From the NCBI GenBank assembly GCA_022571535.1, contig JACZXR010000001.1, positions 1 through 24,974 on the forward strand: DNA of 24,974 nucleotides. Direction: 5' to 3'. Under the pieces are notes generated by a model, which did no database searches, had not been told where the DNA came from, and saw nothing but the letters and a program-made list of their open reading frames with translations. Within the stretch, counting starts at the first letter, position 1, and each line of letters opens with the position of its first letter. This document shows, one piece after another, positions 7,539 through 15,611 of the stretch. Source of the stretch: Deltaproteobacteria bacterium (lineage in GTDB: Bacteria; Desulfobacterota; Binatia; UBA9968; CAXXLF01). A program made the translations under genes and the position numbers.

Positions 7539-7808
7539 TTACAGGCCCTTCTTTAAAGCTGGCGCAGGCTTGAACCCTACGGTCCGACTTGCCCTGATAT
7601 TGATCACGGCTCCTGTCTGAGGATTTCTCCCCTTCCTTGCCTTTCGTGACCGTACCGAAAATGTACCAAATCCCGGCACCTGAATCCGCTTGTCTCTCTT
7701 GATCGATCGAGCAATACTTCCAAAGGTTGCATCCACTGCCTCCCCTGCGGCCCTCTTGCTTATCTTAACCGCCTTGGCCACCGCACTGATGAGCTCGGCC
7801 TTGGTCAT
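7539..7808 (-). CDS. HU-family DNA-binding protein
   Basis: This is an 89-residue histone-like protein that bends and compacts DNA as a dimer. MTKAELISAVAKAVKISKRAA is the N-terminal helical pair. GFGTFSVRSRKARKGRNPQTG contains the beta-arm with the intercalating proline (NPQTG), and VGFKPAPALKKGL is the basic C-terminus. The pattern is closer to HU than to an IHF subunit, but the alpha/beta type cannot be set. AAGGAGG stands 11-12 nt before the ATG. With its own putative promoter and a strong terminator it is a monocistronic unit. Confidence 0.94.
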   Translation of the reverse strand: MTKAELISAVAKAVKISKRAAGEAVDATFGSIARSIKRDKRIQVPGFGTFSVRSRKARKGRNPQTGAVINIRASRTVGFKPAPALKKGL

Positions 7809-7906
7809 AATTTTTCTCCTCCTTTTACTAGTTTTTTATTTCTCACCCTATCGGAGCCTCCGCAAAACTATGAAGGTTGCCCCTGCAAGCTTTCCCACCT
7901 TTTGTT

Positions 7907-7936
7907 ACTATCCCCAAATTCGGAGCCAAATGTCAA
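7907..7936 (-). promoter_or_regulatory. Putative sigma70 promoter for the HU gene
   Basis: On the minus strand a perfect TTGACA (7931-7936) is followed after 18 nt by GATAGT (7907-7912, four of six matches to TATAAT). Transcription would begin about 90 nt upstream of the HU start codon. It falls in the spacer after the ABC ATPase stop at 7951, so HU is separated from the dprA-topA operon. Confidence 0.55.
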
Positions 7937-7950
7937 CAAAAAAAGTCAAC

Positions 7951-8994
7951 CTAAACGGGAAAAACAACAAGGTGTGTTGGGCGCACCGTGACCTTCACCC
8001 TGGTTCCTGGGGGGAGGACCCGGTCCGAGGACTGGCTGCTGCGAAGGAGAATTCCTGACGGCAGCGCCAAGGAATAGCGGTTCTCCGAGCCGCGAAATTT
8101 TCTACCCGCAATGAGACCATTACCATCTTGGCTCGGCTCGAAGTCTACATCGTCCGGTCGTATCATCACCTCAATCCTTGTCCCCTTTGGCAGACCAGAC
8201 CCATCATGGAATGTCCCCACCTCGGTCACGATCCCTTCCCTAACCTCCCCGGGCAAGAAATCCGCCTCTCCCACAAAATCGGCAACAAATCGAGTCGCTG
8301 GGGTGTGATAAAGGACCTCCGGAGCGTCCATCTGTTCCAGGGACCCATTGTTCAGAACCCCTACCACGTGGGCCATAGAAAAAGCCACCTCCTGGTCATG
8401 GGTGACCAGAATGGCGCTCATGCCCGAATCCTGAAGGATTCTTTCCACCTCACGCCGCATCTCAGTTCTCATGTCCGCATCCAGATCACTAAAGGGCTCA
8501 TCGAGAAGAATCACGATCGGGCCCCGTGCCAGGGCTCGGGCGAGGGCTACTCGTTGCTGCTGTCCCCCGGAGAGCTCATGCGGATAGCGCTTGGCCATTG
8601 CGCCCATTCCTACCATCTCCAGGACCTCCATGGCCTTCTGCTCTCTTTCACGTTTACCCCGTATCTGAACACCGAACGCTGCATTCTCCAGAAGGGTCAA
8701 ATGAGGGAACAGGGCGTAGTCCTGGAAGACCATACCGATCTCTCTGGACTCTGGAGGAACCCAAATCTCCCCACCTGCCACGGGCATGCCATTCAGCAAA
8801 ATCATACCCTCATCCGGGACTTCGAAACCGGCAATCAAGCGCAAGGCTGTGGTCTTTCCAGACCCACTCGGTCCTAAAAGAGCCAGGATCTCCCCTTTTT
8901 CCAGGTTCAAACTCAAGCGGGAAACTGCAGGAGGTAAACCGGGAGAGTAGCTCTTACTGACCTCTTTGAGGGTTACCAGGCTAGGCCTATCCAT
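7951..8994 (-). CDS. ABC transporter ATP-binding protein, FbpC/PotA-like with TOBE domain
   Basis: This is a cytoplasmic ATPase subunit of an import ABC system. In the 347-residue product the Walker A is GPSGSGKTT (41-49), the Q-loop Q91 lies in VFQDYALFPH, the signature is LSGGQQQR (141-148), Walker B is VILLDEP with E166, and the switch is VTHD (H199). Residues ~270-347 form a TOBE_2-like domain (MIRPDDVDFE, VTVRPTHLVVFPV), which is typical of Fe3+, polyamine and sulfate ATPases. No permease or binding-protein gene is adjacent, so the substrate is open; VPPESREIGMVFQDYALFPH is most like iron(III) FbpC. I chose the ATG at 8994, which overlaps the ppx stop (ATGGATAG). An in-frame ATG at 9015 would add seven residues and lengthen the overlap to 29 nt. 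Confidence 0.88.
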   Translation of the reverse strand: MDRPSLVTLKEVSKSYSPGLPPAVSRLSLNLEKGEILALLGPSGSGKTTALRLIAGFEVPDEGMILLNGMPVAGGEIWVPPESREIGMVFQDYALFPHLTLLENAAFGVQIRGKREREQKAMEVLEMVGMGAMAKRYPHELSGGQQQRVALARALARGPIVILLDEPFSDLDADMRTEMRREVERILQDSGMSAILVTHDQEVAFSMAHVVGVLNNGSLEQMDAPEVLYHTPATRFVADFVGEADFLPGEVREGIVTEVGTFHDGSGLPKGTRIEVMIRPDDVDFEPSQDGNGLIAGRKFRGSENRYSLALPSGILLRSSQSSDRVLPPGTRVKVTVRPTHLVVFPV

Positions 8995-9928
8995 TTTTCC
9001 GCTCAAGCCGGTCATAGAGAAACCCGTGTCGAATGCCCTGATCGCTCACCACAACACGATCGATGTGAAAAAGCCCCATAATCCTATCGATCAACAGAGA
9101 CCCGGCAAGGATCACATCCGCCCTCTTTGGCTCCAACCCGGGAATTTCTCTACGCTCGGCGATCGTTCTGCCCTTGAAAATCTGAATCTGCCGCTGAATC
9201 TCTTCTCGATGGAGAAAACTCCCATGAACTTCAGTTGACGAATAGCACACAAGGGCTTTCCCCACCGCTGAAAGAGTCGTAAAGGTTCCTGCCATCCCTA
9301 CCATGGCGCCGAAAACAGCCTCCTCCTTCCAGTCGGCCAGCGATCCCTCTAATGTATCATCAACGGCCTCAGCCAATCGGGACCATTCTTCTTCTCGAAC
9401 TGGATCCGAAAAGAGGAATCTCTCCGTTAGCCTTACCGCTCCCATCTGTAGGCTTGTCCAACGGTGAAGTTCTTTATCCCGGCCCCAAATAAACTCTGTG
9501 CTCCCCCCACCCACATCCACCACTAACAACTCCTTGGCTTCTAGAGATAGCCCTCTCTGAACCGCAAGAAATGAGTAGCGGGCTTCCTCTTCCGGCGATA
9601 AGACACAGAGGTCTAACTTCAACTCCCGCTTGAGACGAACTTTAAAGTCCCCTGCATTGGCGGCATCTCTGAGGGCACTGGTCCCAACAACTTCTATCTC
9701 TTCCACGTTGAGACTCCGACACCTTTCACAATAGCCTCGTAGGACATCCAGGGTTCGGTCCTGACCTCCTTCACCGAGAAACCCGCTACGATCCACTCCC
9801 TCACCCAGTCGGGTAATTTCTGCCCGGTCCTCAATGAAACGGAAGCCCCCCTTTTTGCCGAGCTCAGCAACCAGAAGAAGGATCGTGTTGGTACCCACGT
9901 CGATGGTAGCCAAACGACGTCCGTCCAT
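8987..9928 (-). CDS. Short Ppx/GppA-family phosphatase (exopolyphosphatase / pppGpp phosphatase)
   Basis: The 313-residue product is the ASKHA (actin-like) core of the Ppx/GppA family. It has TIDVGTNTILLLVAE (residues 8-22), GTSALRDAAN, the catalytic-glutamate region LSPEEEARYSF, the phosphate loop VVDVGGGSTEFIWG (137-150) and MAGTFTTL. It lacks the C-terminal HD-like domains of E. coli Ppx and GppA, as do many short bacterial homologues, so polyphosphate and pppGpp both remain possible substrates. GAGAGGGA precedes the ATG. It starts 10 nt after the trmFO stop and overlaps the ABC ATPase start by 8 nt, so the three genes are co-transcribed. Confidence 0.9.
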   Translation of the reverse strand: MDGRRLATIDVGTNTILLLVAELGKKGGFRFIEDRAEITRLGEGVDRSGFLGEGGQDRTLDVLRGYCERCRSLNVEEIEVVGTSALRDAANAGDFKVRLKRELKLDLCVLSPEEEARYSFLAVQRGLSLEAKELLVVDVGGGSTEFIWGRDKELHRWTSLQMGAVRLTERFLFSDPVREEEWSRLAEAVDDTLEGSLADWKEEAVFGAMVGMAGTFTTLSAVGKALVCYSSTEVHGSFLHREEIQRQIQIFKGRTIAERREIPGLEPKRADVILAGSLLIDRIMGLFHIDRVVVSDQGIRHGFLYDRLERKNG

Positions 9929-9937
9929 ATTCCCTCT

Positions 9938-11275
9938 CTATGCCTCTCGAACCAGCTCGAATGCCGTCGTCCGGCCGAACCCTGTCTTCCAATCTTCCAG
10001 ATCCTTCAAGGCCCTCTCTACCATCAGCTCTCTCTTTGCTTTTCCCCGAGCCGGCGTAGGAAGAGGTGGGAGGAGACCGAAATTTACATTCATCGGCTGA
10101 AAGTCCTGCCGCGAGGAATCAGAAATATAGGCCAACAGCGACCCCAAGGCCGTGGTCACAGGCAGCAGAAAAGGTTTCATTCCCTCAACGAGTCTAGCCG
10201 CGTTGATCCCAGCCAGCAGGCCTGAGGCTGCTGACTCAATGTATCCCTCCACACCGGTAATTTGACCAGCGAAGAAGAGATCGGAGCGTCGTCGCCACTG
10301 GAGTGTGGGCAGGAGATGGTGCGGTGAATTAATGTAGGTATTCCGATGAAGGCTTCCGAGGCGGGCAAACTCTACCCTCTCAAGACCAGGGATAAGAGAA
10401 AAAACACGCCTCTGCTCCGGATAGGTCATTTTCGTCTGGAAGCCCACCATATTGTAAAGGGTCCCCTCATGATCCTCCTGTCTCAATTGAACCGCCGCAT
10501 AGGGTCTCTTCCCCGTCCGAGGGTCTATCAGGCCTGTGGGTCTCATGGGGCCAAAGGCTAAAGTTTCCCTGCCCCGTCTGGCTATTTCTTCAATGGGCTG
10601 GCAGCCCTCAAACACAAGCAAGCGCTCAAAGCTCCGGGTGGGGACCACGTTCGCAGCCAGAACCGCGCCCACGAAGCGATCGTATTCCACACGGGTCAGG
10701 GGAAGGTTTAGGTAATCTCCACGGCCCTCTTCATACCGGGAGGCCCTGAAGGCTACCTCCATGTCGATGGACTCAGCGGTTACAATGGGAGAGATCGCAT
10801 CATAGAAATATAGATGACGGGAGCCAAGAAGAGAGGAGAGGTGATCCGAGAGGGCTGGAGATGTCAGTGGACCCGTCGCCAAAATAACCACCCCAGGAGG
10901 GATTTCTTGCACCTCTTCGCGAATGATCCGAACAGCAGGTAAAGACTGGAGTTCAGTCGTAAGGGCCTGCGAAAACCGCTCCCTGTCCACCGCTAGGGCG
11001 GAACCTGCTGGAACCCGATTCCTCTCGCCTACACGAACGATAAGCGAGCCCAACCGCCGCATCTCCTCCTTCAGGAGGCCCGCACCGGCAGTCAAAGACT
11101 GAGAGCGAAAGGAGTTGCTACAGACAAGCTCGGCAAGCCCTCCAGTAGCATGTGCCTCCGTGGTCTTGCGGGGGCGCATCTCGTAAAGCTCTACTGACAC
11201 GTCCCGTTGGGCCAGCTGCCAGGCCGCCTCCGAGCCTGCTAGGCCTCCACCCAGAATCCTTACCACACGTTCCAT
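9938..11275 (-). CDS. trmFO: Folate/FAD-dependent tRNA (uracil-54-C5) methyltransferase TrmFO
   Basis: TrmFO makes ribothymidine at position 54 of tRNA, with methylenetetrahydrofolate as the carbon donor and FADH2 as reductant. The N-terminal dinucleotide motif is ILGGGLAGSEAAWQLAQR (7-24). Two catalytic cysteines are present in ELVCSNSFRS (C52) and FEGCQPIEE (C226), matching the Cys pair known in Bacillus TrmFO. GLIDPRTGKRPYAAVQLRQ and FAGQITGVEGYIESAASGL are family signatures, and 445 residues is normal. The ATG follows the topA stop by 3 nt. The order dprA-topA-trmFO is a known conserved arrangement in Firmicutes and other bacteria. Confidence 0.96.
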   Translation of the reverse strand: MERVVRILGGGLAGSEAAWQLAQRDVSVELYEMRPRKTTEAHATGGLAELVCSNSFRSQSLTAGAGLLKEEMRRLGSLIVRVGERNRVPAGSALAVDRERFSQALTTELQSLPAVRIIREEVQEIPPGVVILATGPLTSPALSDHLSSLLGSRHLYFYDAISPIVTAESIDMEVAFRASRYEEGRGDYLNLPLTRVEYDRFVGAVLAANVVPTRSFERLLVFEGCQPIEEIARRGRETLAFGPMRPTGLIDPRTGKRPYAAVQLRQEDHEGTLYNMVGFQTKMTYPEQRRVFSLIPGLERVEFARLGSLHRNTYINSPHHLLPTLQWRRRSDLFFAGQITGVEGYIESAASGLLAGINAARLVEGMKPFLLPVTTALGSLLAYISDSSRQDFQPMNVNFGLLPPLPTPARGKAKRELMVERALKDLEDWKTGFGRTTAFELVREA

Positions 11276-11278
11276 CGT

Positions 11279-13552
11279 TCATTCTACGACCTGGACCGTA
11301 TAGTCGCATTCCTCCTTGTGACAGCGACGAACCCGACCAGCTCTCTTGGTAACCTTCTCAAGCAAAATGCTCTCCCCGCACTTTGGACAGGCCCCCGCCA
11401 CAGGACGATCCCATGTGGCGAAACGACATTGGGGATAGCGCTCGCAGCCGTAGAAGAGTTTGCCCCGCCTGGATTTTCTCTCCAGGAGATTGCCGTCCCC
11501 ACATTCAGGACAACGGATTCCAAGATCGATGGGACTCACCAAAGACCGGATGTTCTTACATTCCGGATAACCACTGCAGCCCAAGAACCGGCCATATTTT
11601 CCCCAGCGGTTTTCCATAGGGCGCCCACACTTCTCGCAGACCTCTCCGGTGTCAGCCTGCTCCGCTAGCTGTACCTCACCCTTCTCATCACGGGTAAAAT
11701 TACTGGTATTCCTACACTCGGGATAACGGGGACAGGCAAGGAACTCACCGTTGCGACCCCACTTCACAACCATCATAGCCCCACACTTTTCGCAGGCGAT
11801 TTCCGTGGGAATCTCCTCCCGTTTTACGTCCCTCATTCCGCTCTCGGCCTTCTTAAGATCTCGCGAAAACGAAGTGTAGAAGCGCTTCATGACCTTGAGC
11901 CAATCCTCTTTCCCCTCCTCGATCTTATCCAACATGCTTTCCATCCCCGCGGTAAATTCTACGTTGAGGATATCTGGGAAGCAGTCTACCAGAAGATCGG
12001 TGACGAGCATGCCGAGCTCTGTTGGATTCAAGCATCTCCTCTCATCAAGAACGATATATTCTTTGACCAGGATATTAGACAGAATGCCGGCATAGGTGGA
12101 GGGCCTCCCAATCCCCTTCTCTTCCAGTTCCTTGATCAAGGTGGCCTGAGTGAAGCGGGGTGGTGGCTGAGTGAAATGCTGACCTGGATTGAGAGAAAGG
12201 AACTTCAAGACATCTCCTGCCTGCAGATCCGGTAGCATGGCCTCCTTCTCCTCAACCTCGTCATCCTTGCCCTCACTGTAAAGCCTCATGAAACCGTCAA
12301 ACTTGAGCTGCTGGCCAGTGGCCCTGAAGACTCCCTCCCCAACCCGCATGTCAAAGGCCGTCTGATCAAATCGGGCCGGGACCATCTGGCTCGCAACAAA
12401 TCGTTCCCAGATCAGGCAGTATAGAGCAAAGTGATCCCTGCGCAGATACCGGCGCACTCGCTCGGGGGTATAATCCACTGAAGTTGGTCTGATCGCCTCA
12501 TGGGCGTCTTGGGCCCCTTTTTTAGAACGGTAAATAACCGGTGTTCCTGGCAGATAATCCCCCCCGAGTTGTGTCTGGATAAAGCCGCGCGCCTCTTGGA
12601 TGGCATCCGTTGAGACACGGGTCGAATCCGTCCGCATGTAAGTAATGAGACCAACCGACCCCTCCGGCCCCAACTCCAGCCCCTCGTAGAGCCTCTGAGC
12701 AATCTGCATGGTCCTCTGCGGCTGAAAACCAAGCTTCCGCGACGCCTCTTGCTGAAGCCTGCTGGTAATAAAAGGAGGGGCAGGAAAACGCCGCCGCTCC
12801 TTCTTTTCCACCTGGCCAATGACCCACGGTGCCCCTTTCAGAGATTTCGTGATCGCCCGGACCTGCGTCTCGCTCTCGATGCGGAACTTCTTGATGTCGA
12901 TCTTTTCTCCTTGCCACTGCACCAACCTCGCTTCAAATGAGGGTCCAACCCGACCTTCCAAAAAAGCGGTAAGGGACCAATATTCCAAGGAAACAAAAGC
13001 ACGGATCTCTTTTTCACGCTCAGATACTATCCGCACAGCCACCGATTGCACCCGCCCCGCGCTCAGACCTCGACGTACTTTTTTCCACAAGAGGGGACTA
13101 ATCTGGTAACCCACCAGCCGGTCCAAGACCCGTCGGGCGACCTGGGCGTCAAATTTCTTCTGATCCAGCTTCTGTGGATGAGCTATCGCCTCTTGAACTG
13201 CCTTGCGGGTAATTTCATTAATTAGCAGTCGATGGAACTGGATACCGTCTCCACCGAGTTGATTCGCAATGTGCCATGCGATGGCCTCACCCTCCCGGTC
13301 CGGATCGGAGGCAAGGTAAATATTATCTTTGCCGCGTGCCGCACGCTTGAGTTCATCAACGATTTTCTTTTTCCCCTGGATTACACGGAAGTCAGGGGCA
13401 AACCCATTTTTGATATCTACCCCTAACTTGCTCTTGGGCAGATCCACCACATGGCCCACTGAGGCCCTGACTTGAAAATTCCGGCCCAGGTACTTTTCCA
13501 AGGTCTTGGCCTTGGCAGGAGATTCAACGATGACTAGATTTTTTGCAGCCAT
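11279..13552 (-). CDS. topA: DNA topoisomerase I (type IA)
   Basis: TopA relaxes negative supercoils through a 5'-phosphotyrosine intermediate. The Toprim domain begins LVIVESPAKAKTLEKYLG (E10) and contains SDPDREGEA (82-90). The catalytic tyrosine is Y305 in GLITYMRTDSTRVS. DAHEAIRPT and GIGRPSTYAGI are further signatures. After residue ~600 there are four zinc-ribbon-like modules: three close copies (CEKCG...CPRYPEC, CEKCG...CSGYPEC, CPECG...CERYPQC) and a diverged fourth, CPKCG...CHKEEC. 757 residues is usual for this layout. A 78-nt AT-rich gap separates it from dprA upstream, enough for a promoter, but I see no clear one. Upstream of the ATG only a weak GCGAG is visible. Confidence 0.97.
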   Translation of the reverse strand: MAAKNLVIVESPAKAKTLEKYLGRNFQVRASVGHVVDLPKSKLGVDIKNGFAPDFRVIQGKKKIVDELKRAARGKDNIYLASDPDREGEAIAWHIANQLGGDGIQFHRLLINEITRKAVQEAIAHPQKLDQKKFDAQVARRVLDRLVGYQISPLLWKKVRRGLSAGRVQSVAVRIVSEREKEIRAFVSLEYWSLTAFLEGRVGPSFEARLVQWQGEKIDIKKFRIESETQVRAITKSLKGAPWVIGQVEKKERRRFPAPPFITSRLQQEASRKLGFQPQRTMQIAQRLYEGLELGPEGSVGLITYMRTDSTRVSTDAIQEARGFIQTQLGGDYLPGTPVIYRSKKGAQDAHEAIRPTSVDYTPERVRRYLRRDHFALYCLIWERFVASQMVPARFDQTAFDMRVGEGVFRATGQQLKFDGFMRLYSEGKDDEVEEKEAMLPDLQAGDVLKFLSLNPGQHFTQPPPRFTQATLIKELEEKGIGRPSTYAGILSNILVKEYIVLDERRCLNPTELGMLVTDLLVDCFPDILNVEFTAGMESMLDKIEEGKEDWLKVMKRFYTSFSRDLKKAESGMRDVKREEIPTEIACEKCGAMMVVKWGRNGEFLACPRYPECRNTSNFTRDEKGEVQLAEQADTGEVCEKCGRPMENRWGKYGRFLGCSGYPECKNIRSLVSPIDLGIRCPECGDGNLLERKSRRGKLFYGCERYPQCRFATWDRPVAGACPKCGESILLEKVTKRAGRVRRCHKEECDYTVQVVE

Positions 13553-13630
13553 AATCTCGCTTTCAATTTGTAGTTCTCATATCTTAAGCTCTTAATTCTA
13601 CCACTTGAGAGAGGAAATCTAAAATTCATA

Positions 13631-14773
13631 TTAGTTTATTCTAAATCTCTTGCCCGGCAACTGTCTCAAGTACCCCTTTATTTCCATATCCAGCAGGATC
13701 CCTGAGACCTTCGCCGGAGAGAGGCCGCTGGCTTGGATCACCTCATCGATCTGTATCGGGCCCCGCAATACCAGCTCGAACACCTTCCTCACTTCAGGAC
13801 TCGTGTCGGGCGGTAGAGTTGGCGAAGGGACTTCCTTCAGCCGCCCTGCTTGAGACAGAAACTGAGGGGCGATCTCTTCGATGATGTCTCCAATCCCATC
13901 GACCAGCTTTGCCCCCTGGCGAATCAACCGATGGGTCCCGCGACTGCGGCTCGCTCCTGCCTGGCCAGGTACGGCAAAAACCTCCCTCCCCTGCTCACCC
14001 GCAAGCCGGGCAGTAATTAGCGAACCGCTCCTCTCTGTCGCTTCAACCACCACTACCCCGAGGGAGAGACCGCTAATGATACGATTGCGGGTAGGAAAAT
14101 TATAGGAAAAGGGGGGAGTCCCCATGGGCAATTCAGAAAGGACTGCTCCATGCTGACAAATCGTTTGGTACAGGGCCTTGTGCTCCCCGGGATAGGCTAC
14201 ATCCACCCCTGAACCCAAGACAGCCACCGTCCTACCACCTACCCCTATGGCCTCCTGATGGGCCTCTCCATCTATCCCCAGAGCCATGCCGCTAACCACC
14301 GTAAATCCTAAGGAGGCCAAACCCCGACAGAGATCCCGGGTTATTCTCAACCCGTATTCACTGGCGCTACGCGAACCGACCACGGCCACAGCGTTTTCAT
14401 CCCCACCTCGAATCTCTCCCTTGACATAAAGAAAGGGAGGAGGATCAGGGATCATTCGCAGTCGGGGCGGATAGTTTGCATCGCTGAAAGGGACTATCCT
14501 CACTCCAGCCTCGAAGATGCGACCCATCTCCTCCCTGACCTCATTCCAATTCGAGAAGCTGAGAATCCCTTCGATTGCCTGCCTATCAAGGCCGGGGACC
14601 TGCCCCAGTTCCTTCTCTGACAGCCAAAAGACCTGCCTCGGATCGCTAAGATGGTCCGCCACTCGTTTGAAGCCTGTGCAGCCCAACCCATGGACTCGCG
14701 TGAGCGCAATCCAAGGGAGATGCTCTCTCTCATCCAACGAAGGCGGGGAAATACCCTCTATCATAGTCCTCAT
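13631..14773 (-). CDS. dprA: DNA-processing protein DprA (Smf)
   Basis: DprA protects incoming single-stranded DNA and loads RecA during natural transformation; it is widespread even where competence is unproven. The 380-residue protein has an N-terminal helix-hairpin-helix/SAM-like region (residues ~20-90). The Rossmann core follows, with VVGSRSASEYG, SGMALGIDGEAH, VLGSGVDVAYP, FPTRNRIISGLS, RSGSLITARLAGEQGREVFA and GTHRLIRQGAKLVDG. A C-terminal winged helix (about 320-380, IDEVIQASGLSPAKVSGILL) completes it. The ATG at 14773 has no clear Shine-Dalgarno sequence; an in-frame ATG three codons later has GAGGA very close to it and could be used instead. It is the first gene of the dprA-topA-trmFO-ppx-ABC block. 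Confidence 0.95.
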   Translation of the reverse strand: MRTMIEGISPPSLDEREHLPWIALTRVHGLGCTGFKRVADHLSDPRQVFWLSEKELGQVPGLDRQAIEGILSFSNWNEVREEMGRIFEAGVRIVPFSDANYPPRLRMIPDPPPFLYVKGEIRGGDENAVAVVGSRSASEYGLRITRDLCRGLASLGFTVVSGMALGIDGEAHQEAIGVGGRTVAVLGSGVDVAYPGEHKALYQTICQHGAVLSELPMGTPPFSYNFPTRNRIISGLSLGVVVVEATERSGSLITARLAGEQGREVFAVPGQAGASRSRGTHRLIRQGAKLVDGIGDIIEEIAPQFLSQAGRLKEVPSPTLPPDTSPEVRKVFELVLRGPIQIDEVIQASGLSPAKVSGILLDMEIKGYLRQLPGKRFRIN

Positions 14774-15116
14774 GGGTCAAACATAGTCTTTCGTGGTTTG
14801 TCAAGGAGAAGGTGGCCCTGGTCAAAAAGTGTGGTGAAAAGTTCTTCGCAATCTTAGACCCTCCTTTCTCGGGGGAGAAAGCAGATTAGGCTGGGGTGTT
14901 GGAGGTAGACAGGCATCAGCCCATTGGCTCCCGCTGAGGGCTTCGTCGTGAGCTCCCTTCGGTCCGACCTTCGGCTCCGAGCTCCCTTCGGGTCTGAGCC
15001 TCAGGGTCGAAGACAGGTCGAGGAGCACTCAGGGTCGAGGACAGCCGAACGGGCAGGCCCCCTCGACTTTCTCTAGGCCCTCCCTTTTCGCTAGTGAGCC
15101 TAAGTAAGGTCCCGCA
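14774..15116. repeat. Non-coding spacer with degenerate ~28-29 bp repeats
   Basis: This 343-bp gap between dprA and ogt has no credible gene. GAGCTCCCTTCGG occurs at 14950-14962 and again at 14979-14991 (period 29). CTCAGGGTCGARGACAG occurs at 15000-15016 and 15028-15044 (period 28, one mismatch). The near-equal spacing suggests remnants of a tandem or palindromic intergenic repeat. Three GTCAA words (14776, 14800, 14821) lie near the dprA start. TTGAC on the minus strand could be -35 elements, but none has a good -10 at the right distance. No U-rich hairpin is clear. Confidence 0.5.
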
Positions 15117-15611
15117 TCAGGCAGCGCCTCGAACCCTGCAATGGGATCGCTCCAACTCTAGCAACCTCTCCTTCCAATCCAGGCCAAGGGCATAGCCTCC
15201 AAGGGACCCGTCAGTTCGGACAACACGATGGCAAGGAATGATAATTGGGATTGGGTTTCTAGCCAGGGCATTACCCACAGCCCTAGCGGCCTTAGGGCTT
15301 CCCAGTTGCTCTGCCACCCAGCGGTAGCTCCTCACCTCCCCATAGGGAATCTTAGATGCGATGTTGAGCACAGCCTGAGTAAATGGAGGGAGCCCACGCA
15401 GGTCGCAGGGAGTGGAAAAACGGCACAACTGCCCGGTGAAGTAGGCGTCCAATTCCCCTTTGGCCGTCATCCTCCAGCGCCGGGCAAGCGAACTCTCATC
15501 CTTGGTCCGTCCCCCAATGCCCCGACCTCGGCCACCAAGCCGCACCTGTCCTACCCCATCTTCCGTAGCTCCGATCGTTAGGCCAGATGCCCTAGTCCTT
15601 CTTCCCGTCAT
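15117..15611 (-). CDS. ogt: Methylated-DNA--protein-cysteine S-methyltransferase (Ogt/MGMT type)
   Basis: This protein repairs O6-alkylguanine and O4-alkylthymine by transferring the alkyl group irreversibly to its own cysteine. The active site is IIPCHRVVRTDGSLGGY (C127), preceded by the DNA-binding wing IPYGEVRSYRWVAEQLG and the RAVGNALARNP segment. The 164 residues include a short, basic and poorly conserved N-terminal part (1-50) that stands in for the usual N-terminal domain. The start ATG overlaps the der stop as ATGA and is preceded by GGGGAGGAG, so it is translationally coupled as the last gene of era-der-ogt. Confidence 0.94.
   Translation of the reverse strand: MTGRRTRASGLTIGATEDGVGQVRLGGRGRGIGGRTKDESSLARRWRMTAKGELDAYFTGQLCRFSTPCDLRGLPPFTQAVLNIASKIPYGEVRSYRWVAEQLGSPKAARAVGNALARNPIPIIIPCHRVVRTDGSLGGYALGLDWKERLLELERSHCRVRGAA

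Noticed and set aside
14774..14830. A dprA promoter built on repeated TTGAC words on the minus strand.
   Set aside because: TTGACA at 14799-14804 has only TATGTT 13 nt away as a -10, too short a spacer; the other copies have no -10 at all.
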